This document shows positions 1 to 8,499 of a stretch of DNA of 64,000 nucleotides, one piece after another. The DNA is from Pseudomonas sp. MPC6 (lineage in GTDB: Bacteria > Pseudomonadota > Gammaproteobacteria > Pseudomonadales > Pseudomonadaceae). The position numbers and the translations under genes are program-made. Numbering within the stretch: the first letter of the stretch is position 1; each line of letters starts with the position of its first letter. Location of the stretch: the NCBI RefSeq assembly GCF_006094435.1, contig NZ_CP034783.1:3251001-3315000 (forward strand), in the 5' to 3' direction. The notes under the pieces were generated by a model that was not told the origin of the DNA, made no database searches, and saw nothing but the letters and a program-made list of their open reading frames with translations.

Positions 1-435
1 GATACGCCCAACCCCATGTTTGCCATATTGAACATCACCCTGTCCGAGGACGAGCTCAAACCTTATGAAGGACTGCACACCTTTGAAGTCGAACGGCTCG
101 ATGCCAGGTTTATGGGCGATCTCGATGACGCCATGGATGACGCATACCGCAAACGTTATGGCTACCCCCAGCCCACAAAATGGCCCCTGCGCTGGTGGTA
201 CGTTCGTCGAGTGTTGACCTTCTGGAAAATGCCCTACCTGATCGCCGAATGGGCCCACCGCAAGGGCCGCCCGACCCTGCCTGAAAGCGTGCAAGCCTGG
301 TCGCAACCGCTGCCCCCCGAACAATGGGCCCAGCCCAGCCCCGCCCTGCAAAAAGCCAACGTTCAGGTCAAGACCGCCATGGACAAAAAAGGCGCGAACT
401 TCGTCGACGCCTGCAAGGCGGCGGGGCTGCATTGA
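1..435 (+). CDS. C-terminal part of an unrecognised protein, cut by the window edge
   Basis: The reading frame is open to the first base of the window. The first in-frame ATG (position 16) has no ribosome binding site in the 15 bases before it, so this is probably the tail of a longer gene. The visible 144 residues include an aromatic-rich stretch (WPLRWWYVRRVLTFW) around residues 55-75 that could lie on or in a membrane, followed by a polar tail. I do not recognise the family. A link to type VI secretion accessory proteins is conceivable, because an immunity-type protein lies near 18.4 kb, but nothing in the visible part proves it. The stop codon at 433-435 is followed by about 100 bases without a gene and then an IS relic. 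Confidence 0.6.
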   Translation, partial: DTPNPMFAILNITLSEDELKPYEGLHTFEVERLDARFMGDLDDAMDDAYRKRYGYPQPTKWPLRWWYVRRVLTFWKMPYLIAEWAHRKGRPTLPESVQAWSQPLPPEQWAQPSPALQKANVQVKTAMDKKGANFVDACKAAGLH

Positions 436-540
436 ACCCGCCGCCATACCTGGCCTGGTAGCCGACTGATTTGGCGCTAGCGGAACAGAGGGGGCGCGAA
501 GCGATCTTGATCTAAAACCAGTAGCGCTCGCACCTGTCCT

Positions 541-614
541 TAAATAAAAAACGCCCAGTGCGGTGCATCGGGCGTTAGGGTGAAACAGATGTAAACCTAT
601 TTCAGGACTAGACA
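541..614 (+). mobile_element. Relic of an IS3-family element (terminal end with last transposase codons)
   Basis: This stretch is the near-identical reverse complement of 18941-19015. It encodes in frame the last residues of a transposase (TPSAVHRALG, stop at 581-583). It ends in the element's outer terminus, which reads inward as TGTCTAGTCC. Similarity between the two copies stops just outside that terminus (after 614), as expected for a true element end. The rest of the element is missing. The end lies only seven bases from the stop codon of the next gene. Confidence 0.75.
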
Positions 615-620
615 TTATAT

Positions 621-1079
621 CTAGGGTGTTACCTGATAACCGCGCTGCTGCATGCAACTGGCGTAGGCGGAAGAAGCGGCAGCCGTATTCTGTTCAGCAC
701 TGCGGCGATCCTGGCGACGGTCCTGACGTTGCCGGGCTCCGCCGACCACCGCGCCGGCCACCGCGGCATCCTTGGCTTTGTTCTGCCTATATTCCTGTTT
801 GACATCGTCATCGACCCGGTCATAAAACTCGTCATGCTGACGACCGCGCGCCCCGGCCACCGCTGCGCCCGCGACTGCACCCGTGGCGGCACCACGGACC
901 CGTCCACCTGATTGAGGGCTGGTGCTGGTGGTACCGCCGGCCTGAGCCTGGCACGCGCCTATGTCTTGCTGGATGATGTCCGGGGACTGCCCTTTGAGCG
1001 GCGTCACGGTCTCGGCCGTGGCGCACAGGCAGACCATGGAGAGCATCGTTGCGATGCAGGGTGAGAAGGACGTTTTCAT
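621..1079 (-). CDS. Secreted glycine-zipper protein
   Basis: The protein has 152 residues if translation starts at the ATG at 1079, which follows a GGAG ribosome binding site; the frame is open to 1151, but that extension has no signal peptide. It begins with a Sec signal peptide (MKTSFSPCIATMLSMVCLCATAE). Two small-residue-rich segments of glycine-zipper type (RGAATGAVAGAAVAGA at about 88-103 and AAVAGAVVGGA further on) are separated by a charged linker. An Arg/Gln-rich stretch and a C-terminal region with one Cys follow. Such proteins are periplasmic or outer membrane associated and their molecular role is mostly unknown. The 3' end is almost touched by the IS relic, but the C-terminus looks natural. 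Confidence 0.75.
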   Translation of the reverse strand: MKTSFSPCIATMLSMVCLCATAETVTPLKGQSPDIIQQDIGACQAQAGGTTSTSPQSGGRVRGAATGAVAGAAVAGARGRQHDEFYDRVDDDVKQEYRQNKAKDAAVAGAVVGGARQRQDRRQDRRSAEQNTAAASSAYASCMQQRGYQVTP

Positions 1080-1171
1080 AAAGACTCCACTGCTGACGAA
1101 GTGCCCTGGCGTTGCGGCCCCCGGGAGGACGCGCTGTAGCCTGGTTTGCACCCCTGACCGGATGTTCTACG

Positions 1172-1345
1172 TTAGGCCGCTTCTGCATTGACGACCCGCG
1201 CTTTTCGAATAAAACCCGCCACACCGACCATTGCGGCAAGGGCTACCAACAGCCAGGAGCCCAACATCACACAGAGAATGATGATCCCCAACTTGAAGCG
1301 CCAGCCGGCTGAATGGGCCTCCACAGTAGCCTGGGTCGTATTCAT
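1172..1345 (-). CDS. Small membrane protein, 57 residues
   Basis: This short gene starts at the ATG at 1345 and is divergent from the efflux operon that begins at 1464. After a polar N-terminus of about 17 residues it has a long hydrophobic region (about residues 18-45, containing IIILCVMLGSWLLVALAAMV) and a short basic tail (FIRKARVV). This suggests one transmembrane segment, or a tight hairpin of two. I do not recognise the family. The upstream Shine-Dalgarno match is weak. Its position across a shared promoter region from an efflux operon makes a role with that operon possible, but this is inference. Confidence 0.55.
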   Translation of the reverse strand: MNTTQATVEAHSAGWRFKLGIIILCVMLGSWLLVALAAMVGVAGFIRKARVVNAEAA

Positions 1346-1463
1346 GGGGATCGTACCTGTTAACCGGTCGCTGCAGAGGCGGCGGTGTTTAAAAAGCTTA
1401 GCAGCCGTTTGCCCGTTTGGGCGTCTATGCTCCAGTGAACTTCGTCGGCCGGGAACAGCGTAA

Positions 1464-3017
1464 ATGCAGTCACGTAGAGCCTTGCTGTTTCGGCCAGGCC
1501 GGCTCCTGCTGCTTGGTGCACTGGGTCTTTGCGGCTGCGTACGACTCGGGCCGGATTTCCAGGCGCCTGGCGAGGCCTGGGTCAAACACTGGGGTAGCCC
1601 GGCCCTCGAGCAATCCAGTCAACGCAGCCTGAACCCGGATCTGCGGCAGTGGTGGCAAGTCTTCGCCGATCCGGTCCTGGACCAGTTGATTGCCGAAGCC
1701 GATGCGCACAACGCCGACCTGGAAATCGCCGGTCTGCGGGTGATGGAAGCCCGCGCCCAGCTGGGTATCGCGCAAAGCGGACGTTACCCGCAGATGCAGC
1801 AGGCCAGCGCCGACAGCCTGTACATCAACCGTCGGCAATTCGGTGGCAGCAACCCGCAGGACAGTCATTTCTGGCAACACAGCGCTGCCTTCGACATCGG
1901 CTGGGAGCTGGACTTCTGGGGGCGCTTCAGTCGCGCCATCGAGTCGTCCGACGCCAGCTACTTCGCTGCCCAGGCCAACTATGAAGACGTGCTGGTGTTG
2001 CTGCGCGCGCAAGTGGCCGAGACCTATTTCTCGCTGCGCACCACTGAAGCCCGTTTGCGTGTTGCCCGGGAAAACGCCGAGCAGCAAAAGCGCAACTTCG
2101 AGATCACCGAAAAGCTGTTCAACAGTGGCCAGCAGGCCGAACTCGACCTGCAACAGGCCAAGACCCAGTACCTGGGCACCTTGAGCACCATTCCCAATTT
2201 CGAGGATCAGTTGCAGCGCACCCGTAATGCCTTGGCGGTGCTGATCGGGCAACCGCCGGGCGCATTGCCGCAGCTGACCGAGCATCCAGGACTGATTCCG
2301 CTGGTCGATCGCGCGGTGCTGCAGGACGTGCCGGCCAACCTGTTGCTGCGCCGGCCCGATGTGCGCGCCGCCGAGCTGAATGTCGCCGCCCAGTCCGCGC
2401 TGATCGGCGTGGCCGTTACCGACTTCTATCCATCGCTGACATTGCTTGGCAGCATCGTCTGGTCGGCCGACACCCTCAGTGGCACCTCGCGCAGCCTGGA
2501 TTTTATCGGCGGCCCCAGCCTGCGCTGGAACCTGTTCGATCACGGCCAGATCAGCAACAACGTGCGGGTGCAGGACGCGCGGTTGCAGCAGTTGATCGAG
2601 GCTTACCGCGACAAGGTCCGCCAGGCTGCACGGGAAGCGGATGATGCTGCCTTTGGCCTGATCAAATCCCTGGAGCGCGAACGCATCCTCGGTGAAGCCG
2701 AATTGTCCGCCAAGCGGTCGCTGGTGCTGGCCAGCGTGCAGTACCGCGAAGGCTACTCGGACTTTCAGCGGGTGCTGGATGCGCAGCGGGCCTTGCTCGA
2801 GCAACAGGACAACTACCTGGTGGCCCGCAGCAATGCGGTGAGCAATGCGATCGCCTTGTACAAAGCCCTCGGCGGTGGCTGGTACAGCCCCCGCCCGACA
2901 GTGGATCCGGCGACTCGCCAACAGATGGAACAACGCACCGACTGGGGTGATCTGCTGGAGGAGTCTGCCACCCCGGCACCCGCCTTTCCGATGTCTTACC
3001 AGGAACAAGCACCATGA
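1464..3017 (+). CDS. Outer membrane efflux lipoprotein (NodT/OprM family)
   Basis: The 517-residue protein matches the usual length of outer membrane factors of tripartite efflux pumps. The N-terminus is a lipoprotein signal with the modified Cys at about residue 25 (GALGLCGC), followed by the family signature RLGPDFQAP. Two OEP repeats form the alpha-helical barrel; the conserved LLLRRPDVRAAELNVAAQSALIG segment and the QQDNYLVARSNAVSNAIALYKALGGGW end are visible in pieces. It would form the exit duct across the outer membrane. Its stop codon overlaps the start of the HlyD gene (ATGA at 3014-3017), so the three genes 1464-5183 are one translationally coupled operon. Substrate unknown; aromatic acids or drugs are typical for this type of pump. 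Confidence 0.9.
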   Translation: MQSRRALLFRPGRLLLLGALGLCGCVRLGPDFQAPGEAWVKHWGSPALEQSSQRSLNPDLRQWWQVFADPVLDQLIAEADAHNADLEIAGLRVMEARAQLGIAQSGRYPQMQQASADSLYINRRQFGGSNPQDSHFWQHSAAFDIGWELDFWGRFSRAIESSDASYFAAQANYEDVLVLLRAQVAETYFSLRTTEARLRVARENAEQQKRNFEITEKLFNSGQQAELDLQQAKTQYLGTLSTIPNFEDQLQRTRNALAVLIGQPPGALPQLTEHPGLIPLVDRAVLQDVPANLLLRRPDVRAAELNVAAQSALIGVAVTDFYPSLTLLGSIVWSADTLSGTSRSLDFIGGPSLRWNLFDHGQISNNVRVQDARLQQLIEAYRDKVRQAAREADDAAFGLIKSLERERILGEAELSAKRSLVLASVQYREGYSDFQRVLDAQRALLEQQDNYLVARSNAVSNAIALYKALGGGWYSPRPTVDPATRQQMEQRTDWGDLLEESATPAPAFPMSYQEQAP

Positions 3018-4153
3018 GTGAAGCTCCGCGGCCCGCGTCCGAGACACCTGTCAGCCCGGCACCGGCACCTGTCGCCGACCCGACAAAAAAAGGCATCAAG
3101 TGGGTGCTGCTGGTGATCCTCCTGAGCCTGGCCTGGTACCTGTTGGCCGACCGATACACGCCCTATACGCAACAGGCCCGGGTGGGCGCCTTTGTGATTC
3201 CGGTGGCCTCGGAGGTGGCGGGGCGGGTGACCCGGGTCAACGTGCGCAACAACCAGGACGTCAAGGCCGGTGAACTGCTGTTCGAGGTCGACCCGCAGCC
3301 GTACCAGATTGCCGTCGACCGTGCGCGCGCCGACCTTGAATCGACCCGCCGGCAGATCGGCGCCAGCACCGCCGGCATTGCGGCCGCGCAAGCCAACTTG
3401 CGCGCCGCCCAGGCCAATGAGCTCAAGGCGCGGCAGGACAATCAGCGCCTGGAAGGCTTGTACCGCGAAGACCCCGGGACCATTTCCGTGCGCCTGCTGG
3501 AAGTGTCGCGCTCCACCCGCGAACAGGCGATCAGCCAGGTCGCCGCCGCCCGTGCCGAAGTGCAGCGCGCGCGTGAACAGGAGGGCGGCAGCGACGAAGA
3601 CAACGCCACGTTGCGCAGCGCGGCCGCGGCGCTGTCAAAAGCCGAGCTGGACTTGGCCAACACGCAGATCCGCGCCCGCTCATCCGGGCTGGTCACCGAT
3701 TTGCGCACCGATGTCGGGCAGTTTGCCGGGGCCGGCAGCCCGGTGATGACCCTGATCGCCATCCATGATGTATGGATCAGTGCCGACATGACCGAGAACA
3801 ACCTCGGCCTGGTCAAGCCCGATACGCCAGTGACGATTGTGCTGGACGCGTTGCCGGGCGAGCTGTTCGAGGGGCGTGTGCGCAGTGTCGGCTACGGCGT
3901 CAGTGTCGGCCAGACACCCGCGCCCGGCACGCTGCCCAGCGTGCAGAACAGCCGTGACTGGCTGCGCCCGGCGCAACGTTTTCCGGTGATCATCGAGTTT
4001 TCCGAGGAGTCGTGGACCCGACTGCGCGACAGCGGTGCCGTCCGTGCCGGCGGGCAGGCGGAAGTCATGGCGTTCCCCACCCAGGGCAATCTGCTGAATC
4101 ACCTGGGCCGGTTGTTTGTCGGCCTGATGAGTTGGCTATCGTATGTCTACTGA
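3014..4153 (+). CDS. HlyD-type membrane fusion protein of an efflux pump
   Basis: This is the periplasmic adaptor subunit (379 residues). It has a short cytoplasmic Pro-rich N-terminus, one transmembrane segment at about residues 28-47 (WVLLVILLSLAWYLLAD), a biotinyl-lipoyl half-domain, a coiled-coil hairpin rich in Ala/Arg/Gln, and the second half-domain with the typical TQIRARSSGLVTDL segment. A beta-barrel domain follows. It resembles EmrA/AaeA-type adaptors. It overlaps the preceding outer membrane gene by 4 bp and the following DUF2955 gene by 11 bp. The pump therefore consists of an outer membrane factor, this adaptor and a DUF2955 protein. No separate DUF1656 gene, often seen in aae-like operons, is present. 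Confidence 0.9.
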   Translation: MSEAPRPASETPVSPAPAPVADPTKKGIKWVLLVILLSLAWYLLADRYTPYTQQARVGAFVIPVASEVAGRVTRVNVRNNQDVKAGELLFEVDPQPYQIAVDRARADLESTRRQIGASTAGIAAAQANLRAAQANELKARQDNQRLEGLYREDPGTISVRLLEVSRSTREQAISQVAAARAEVQRAREQEGGSDEDNATLRSAAAALSKAELDLANTQIRARSSGLVTDLRTDVGQFAGAGSPVMTLIAIHDVWISADMTENNLGLVKPDTPVTIVLDALPGELFEGRVRSVGYGVSVGQTPAPGTLPSVQNSRDWLRPAQRFPVIIEFSEESWTRLRDSGAVRAGGQAEVMAFPTQGNLLNHLGRLFVGLMSWLSYVY

Positions 4154-5183
4154 GCGCTCGCCCCGGGCGCAGCGCGCACTGCGCCTGGCCACGGGCACCG
4201 CGCTGAGCCTCGCCGCCAGCTTTGGCCTGGGGTTGCCGATTCCTTTTTTGGCCCCGGTGCTGGCCGTTTTGCTGCTGGCCACACTCAATCGACCGTTGCC
4301 GTTCAAGGCGGGCCTGGTACTGGCCCTGGCCGCGCTGTTGACCACCGCCATCGGCCTGCTGTTGATCCCGATCCTGCGTTATTACCCGGTCAGTGGCGTG
4401 CTGTTGATCGGCGTGTGTCTGTTCCTGGCTTTCCGCTATGGCTTGCGGGGTGGCAACAACCTGATCATGACCTTTCTGGTGATTGGCCTGACCATGATCT
4501 CGTCGGCCGGCGTCGCCGATTTCGAGCTGGGCGCCCTGGTCATCGGGGCATTGGTCAAGGGGTTGCTGCTCGCGGTGCTGGTGCTGGCGTTGAGTCACTG
4601 GCTGTTTCCCGACCCGGCCAACGCCCCGTCACCCCCGGCCTCGCCGATCTTGCCAGCCGACGAGGTGGGCCGGGTGGCGCTGCGCACCACCCTGATCGTG
4701 CTGCCGACCTTCCTGTTGGCGCTGATCGATCCCGCCAGTTACCTGCCGATCATTCTCAAGGCCGTCAGCCTGGGTCAGCAGAGTTCGACGGCGACCGCCC
4801 GCAACGCCGGCCGCGAATTGGTCGGCTCGACCTTGTTCGGTGGCCTCCTGGCCATCCTGTTCTGGTGCGCCCTCAGCCTGTTCGTGCACCTGTGGATGTT
4901 CTTTCTGTGGATGCTGCTGTTCGCCCTGGTGCTGGCGCGCAAGTTATATGCGCTGAGCCCGACCCGCTTCAGCCCGGGATTCTGGCTCAACAGCCTGATC
5001 ACGATGATTATCCTGCTGGGCCAGTCGGTACAGGACAGTGCGGCGGGCAAGGACGTCTACACCGCCTTTGCCGTGCGCATGGGGTTGTTCATCGTTGTCA
5101 CGCTGTATGCCTGCCTGATGGTCAATCTGCTCAGCCAGCGTCGCGGCGGATCGCCCGGTAGCACCACGTCAACTCGGTGTTGA
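4143..5183 (+). CDS. DUF2955 (FUSC-like) inner membrane efflux subunit
   Basis: The 346-residue protein has about ten hydrophobic segments in two groups separated by a soluble linker around residues 155-175 (PANAPSPPASPILPADEV). This is the arrangement of FUSC/aromatic acid exporter-type proteins of the DUF2955 family. It is the likely energised inner membrane component for the adaptor and outer membrane factor encoded just upstream. The start ATG at 4143 lies inside the end of the adaptor gene, 11 bp before its stop. The C-terminus ends in a short polar tail (SQRRGGSPGSTTSTRC). Substrate cannot be told from the sequence. Confidence 0.8.
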   Translation: MSTERSPRAQRALRLATGTALSLAASFGLGLPIPFLAPVLAVLLLATLNRPLPFKAGLVLALAALLTTAIGLLLIPILRYYPVSGVLLIGVCLFLAFRYGLRGGNNLIMTFLVIGLTMISSAGVADFELGALVIGALVKGLLLAVLVLALSHWLFPDPANAPSPPASPILPADEVGRVALRTTLIVLPTFLLALIDPASYLPIILKAVSLGQQSSTATARNAGRELVGSTLFGGLLAILFWCALSLFVHLWMFFLWMLLFALVLARKLYALSPTRFSPGFWLNSLITMIILLGQSVQDSAAGKDVYTAFAVRMGLFIVVTLYACLMVNLLSQRRGGSPGSTTSTRC

Positions 5184-5248
5184 GGGTGAAATCATCGACT
5201 AAACTCACTCGGTTGGTCATGGAGAACACAACGGCCGCCCACAAACCT

Positions 5249-5347
5249 GGAGGAGCGAGCTTGCTCGCGATAGTCGCCGGAACACCGCGTATTATCCAGC
5301 AAGCACGCGTTATCGTTGACGACCATCGCGAGCAAGCTCGCTCCTAC
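5249..5347. repeat. REP doublet (inverted pair)
   Basis: Two inverted copies of the Pseudomonas REP motif (GGAGCGAGCTTGCTCGCGA and its complement) flank a spacer. The spacer contains GCACGCGTTATCGTTGACGA at 5303-5322, which recurs in inverted form in the doublets near 25.93 kb and 42.38 kb. It lies between the efflux operon and ppk2. Confidence 0.85.
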
Positions 5348-5405
5348 AAAGGCGCGGCGATCTGCCAATCGGTCGTCATCTACCGGCATTTGTGAGGTCT
5401 TTTCA

Positions 5406-6227
5406 ATGGCAAAGGACAAGAAGAAAGCCCCTAAGAGCAAGCCCGCTGAAAGCCCGAAACTGAAGAACAAAGTTTATCTTGAACAGCTGCGCGGCCTGCA
5501 CGTCGAAATGGTCAAGTTGCAGGAATGGGTAAAGGCCAAGGGCGCCAAGATCTGCATCATCTTCGAGGGGCGCGACGGGGCCGGCAAGGGCGGGACGATC
5601 AAGGCGCTGACCGAAAGGGTCAGCCCACGAGTGTTTCGGGTGGTGGCGCTACCGGCACCGACCGATCGCGAGAAAAGCCAGATGTATGTCCAGCGTTACC
5701 TGCCGCACCTGCCCGCGGCGGGCGAAGTGGTGATCTTCGACCGTAGCTGGTACAACCGCGCGGGCGTCGAGCGGGTGATGGGGTTCTGCACCAAGGAGCA
5801 GGTCGACGGTTTCCTGAAAACGGCACCGAATGTGGAGCGGGCCATTGTCGATTCGGGCGTCATCCTGCTCAAGTACTGGCTGGAAGTCAGCCCGCAAGAG
5901 CAGACCCGCCGGCTTGAAGCGCGGATCAAGGACGGCCGCAAAATCTGGAAGCTGACCCCGATGGATCTCAAGTCATACAGCCGCTGGTATGACTACTCGC
6001 GGGCGCGCGACGACATGTTCATGACCACCGATACCGAACATGCGCCCTGGCTGGTGGCCAACTCGAACGACAAGCGGCGGGCCCGCCTCAACATCATCAG
6101 CGATTTGCTCAGCCGCATTCCCTACGAGGAAGTTGCGCGCGAGAAGGTGATCTTGCCCAAGCGGCAGAAGCCGGGTGGCTATCGCGAACCGGATTATCCG
6201 CTACGACGAATTCCCGAAAAATTCTGA
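5406..6227 (+). CDS. ppk2: Polyphosphate kinase 2 (PPK2 family)
   Basis: The 273-residue cytoplasmic enzyme transfers phosphate between polyphosphate and nucleotides (GDP/ADP to GTP/ATP, or AMP, depending on class). Visible motifs are a Walker A loop FEGRDGAGKGG at about 53-63, the Walker B/substrate motif DRSWYNR at 112-118, and the basic lid region (EARIKDGRKIWKLTPMD). The N-terminal 20 residues are Lys/Pro-rich. One PPK2 domain of normal length is present, not the two-domain form. The ATG at 5406 is preceded by GAGG and is preferred over an upstream in-frame TTG that falls inside the REP repeat. A SulP transporter gene follows 48 bp downstream. The class cannot be fixed by eye. Confidence 0.93.
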   Translation: MAKDKKKAPKSKPAESPKLKNKVYLEQLRGLHVEMVKLQEWVKAKGAKICIIFEGRDGAGKGGTIKALTERVSPRVFRVVALPAPTDREKSQMYVQRYLPHLPAAGEVVIFDRSWYNRAGVERVMGFCTKEQVDGFLKTAPNVERAIVDSGVILLKYWLEVSPQEQTRRLEARIKDGRKIWKLTPMDLKSYSRWYDYSRARDDMFMTTDTEHAPWLVANSNDKRRARLNIISDLLSRIPYEEVAREKVILPKRQKPGGYREPDYPLRRIPEKF

Positions 6228-6275
6228 CGGCTCGTTCAAGTCTGTCTGCGTTGCACACCAAGGGGTCGCAGTGCC

Positions 6276-8069
6276 ATGAGCCAATCGGATAGTTTGCCCC
6301 CCTTGCCGGAACCGGGGCGGATTGCGCGTCGCGAGTCGAGCGCAGATCAGGCCGGCTGGAGCCGCTGGCTGCCGGGACTGCAAACCCTGCGCGGATACAA
6401 GATGGCCTGGTTGCGGCACGACCTTGTGGCCGGACTGGTGCTGACCACCATGCTGGTGCCTGTCGGTATCGCCTATGCGGTGGCATCGGGCGTACCCGGC
6501 ATCTACGGTCTCTACGCGACCATCATTCCGCTACTGGCTTATGCGCTGTTCGGGCCCAGCCGGATTCTGGTGCTGGGGCCGGACTCTTCGCTGGCGGCCG
6601 TGATCCTCGCCGTCGTCCTGCCACTGTCCGGCGGTGATCCGCAACGGGCCATTGCCCTGGCCGGCATGATGGCGATCGTGTCGGGGGCGGTGTGCATCCT
6701 GGCGGGCATCGCGCGCCTGGGTTTCGTCACCGAACTGCTATCCAAACCGATCCGCTACGGCTACATGAACGGTATCGCGCTGACGGTATTGATCAGTCAA
6801 CTGCCCAAGTTTTTTGGTTTTTCGATTGAGTCCGACGGCCCACTGAGAAACATCTGGGCAATCGCTACGGCGGTGATGGATGGGAAAACCAACTGGACCA
6901 CGTTCATGGTTGGCGCAGCCACCCTGTCAGTGATCCTGCTGCTCAAGGGCCACAAACGGATACCGGGCATTCTGATCGCCGTGGCAGGCGCGACTGTCGC
7001 CGTGGCTGTGCTGGATCTTGCGGCGCGGAACGGGGTGAAGGTGCTAGGCTCGCTGCCCCAGGGGCTGCCGGCCTTCGCCATCCCCTGGATCACCAGCGCC
7101 GATATCGTCCCCGTGCTGATCGGCGGTTGCGCCGTCGCCCTGGTGTCATTCGCCGACACCAGTGTGCTTTCACGCGTCTACGCGGCGCGCACCCGTACCT
7201 ACGTGGACCCGAACCAGGAGATGGTGGGACTGGGCGTCGCCAACCTGGCCGCCGGTTTGTTCCAGGGGTTTGCGATCAGCAGCAGTTCGTCCCGCACCCC
7301 CGTGGCCGAGGCCGCAGGCGCGAAAACCCAGCTAACCGGCATCGTCGGCGCGCTTGCCGTGGCCTTGCTGCTGGTGGTGGCGCCGAACCTGTTGCAGGAT
7401 TTACCCAATAGCGCATTGGCTGCAGTGGTGATTGCCTCCGCCATCGGCCTGATCGAGGTGAGCGACCTGCGACGAATCTATCGCATCCAGCGCTGGGAGT
7501 TCTGGCTGTCGATCGTCTGTACCGTTGGCGTGGCCGTGTTCGGCGCGATTGAAGGCATCGGCCTGGCCATCGTCATCGCCGTCATCGAGTTTCTGTGGGA
7601 TGGCTGGCGGCCTTATTCGGCGGTGCTGGGCAGCACCGATACCGTCAAGGGCTACCACGACATCAAGCGCTACCCCGAGGCGCGCCTCATACCCGGTCTG
7701 GTGCTGTTTCGTTGGGATGCACCCCTGTTCTTCGCCAACGCCGAGCTGTTCCATGACCGGGTCCTGGATGCCGTGGCGACGTCGCCCACGCCGGTGCGCT
7801 GGCTGGTCGTTGCGGCGGAACCGGTCACCAGCGTCGACGTGACCTCTGCGGACATGCTGGCTGAGCTGGACGAGACCTTGCACGGGGCGGGCATAAAGTT
7901 GTGCATCGCCGAGATGAAGGACCCGGTCAAGGACAAGCTCAAGCGATTCGGGCTGTTCGCGCGGCTGGGTGAGGCGGCGTTTTTTCCAACGATAGATGAT
8001 GCAGTCGACAGCTATCTGGTGATTCATCCGCAGGATTCGCCAGCTTCACTGGACCGTCATCAGCGTTGA
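6276..8069 (+). CDS. SulP family anion transporter with STAS domain
   Basis: This inner membrane protein of 597 residues has a polar N-terminal extension of about 45 residues, then the SulP core of many hydrophobic helices, starting with the conserved entry segment around LVLTTMLVPVGIAYAVASG. The SulP signature region with SSSSSRTPVAEAAGAKTQL is present at about 335-352. A cytoplasmic STAS domain covers roughly residues 450-585 (LVLFRWDAPLFFANAELF through a DVTSADMLAELDE segment). Family members move sulfate, bicarbonate or C4-dicarboxylates. The position after ppk2 on the same strand suggests co-transcription but does not identify the ion. A hairpin lies between it and the convergent DUF5064 gene. 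Confidence 0.9.
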   Translation: MSQSDSLPPLPEPGRIARRESSADQAGWSRWLPGLQTLRGYKMAWLRHDLVAGLVLTTMLVPVGIAYAVASGVPGIYGLYATIIPLLAYALFGPSRILVLGPDSSLAAVILAVVLPLSGGDPQRAIALAGMMAIVSGAVCILAGIARLGFVTELLSKPIRYGYMNGIALTVLISQLPKFFGFSIESDGPLRNIWAIATAVMDGKTNWTTFMVGAATLSVILLLKGHKRIPGILIAVAGATVAVAVLDLAARNGVKVLGSLPQGLPAFAIPWITSADIVPVLIGGCAVALVSFADTSVLSRVYAARTRTYVDPNQEMVGLGVANLAAGLFQGFAISSSSSRTPVAEAAGAKTQLTGIVGALAVALLLVVAPNLLQDLPNSALAAVVIASAIGLIEVSDLRRIYRIQRWEFWLSIVCTVGVAVFGAIEGIGLAIVIAVIEFLWDGWRPYSAVLGSTDTVKGYHDIKRYPEARLIPGLVLFRWDAPLFFANAELFHDRVLDAVATSPTPVRWLVVAAEPVTSVDVTSADMLAELDETLHGAGIKLCIAEMKDPVKDKLKRFGLFARLGEAAFFPTIDDAVDSYLVIHPQDSPASLDRHQR

Positions 8070-8075
8070 ATCCCA

Positions 8076-8112
8076 GTGAAAGCGAGCCTGCTCCCGGAGG
8101 CTGCACTTTCAC
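8076..8112. terminator. Hairpin between convergent sulP-type and DUF5064 genes
   Basis: An imperfect inverted repeat pairs GTGAAAG (8076-8082) with CTTTCAC (8106-8112), with an inner stem AGCCT/AGGCT. It sits between two convergent stops and is a plausible shared terminator, although it has no T-run. Confidence 0.45.
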
Positions 8113-8124
8113 GGGGAAACGGGA

Positions 8125-8487
8125 TTACTCCAGATGTTCGGGCTTCACCGGATCCCCCGATTTCATCTCCAGTTTCTCCTTCATGTCTTCAAATATCTTG
8201 TCGTAGAATTTGTGAGTTGAACCGATTTGGCTATGCACCTTGGGGATACCGTACTTCTCAACAATTTTCGTGAAGTTGCTGGCAAAGTTGTAGGCCTGAT
8301 CCTTGGGCAGGAAGAACGTTTCGCTCATGTCCTTGCCCTGAATCGAACCATGCAACTTGAACTGCATGCCTTTGCCTTCCTTGGGGTCCTGAAAGACTTC
8401 ATAGTCGAAACACAGGTCGTAGCTGACGTCGTCTTTATTCAGCGCATGGCGCTCGATGTGCAGATGTCCGGGTTCGAACGTTGCCAT
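8125..8487 (-). CDS. DUF5064 family protein
   Basis: This 120-residue soluble protein has no signal peptide or membrane segment. The N-terminus (ATFEPGHLHIERHAL) and overall length match the small Pseudomonas family DUF5064, whose function is unknown. The start ATG has a strong GAGGAG site, and the gene lies only 12 bp after the arcC stop on the same strand. It is therefore probably the last gene of the arginine deiminase operon. That linkage is the only functional clue. Confidence 0.75.
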   Translation of the reverse strand: MATFEPGHLHIERHALNKDDVSYDLCFDYEVFQDPKEGKGMQFKLHGSIQGKDMSETFFLPKDQAYNFASNFTKIVEKYGIPKVHSQIGSTHKFYDKIFEDMKEKLEMKSGDPVKPEHLE

Positions 8488-8499
8488 TGCCGTCTCTCC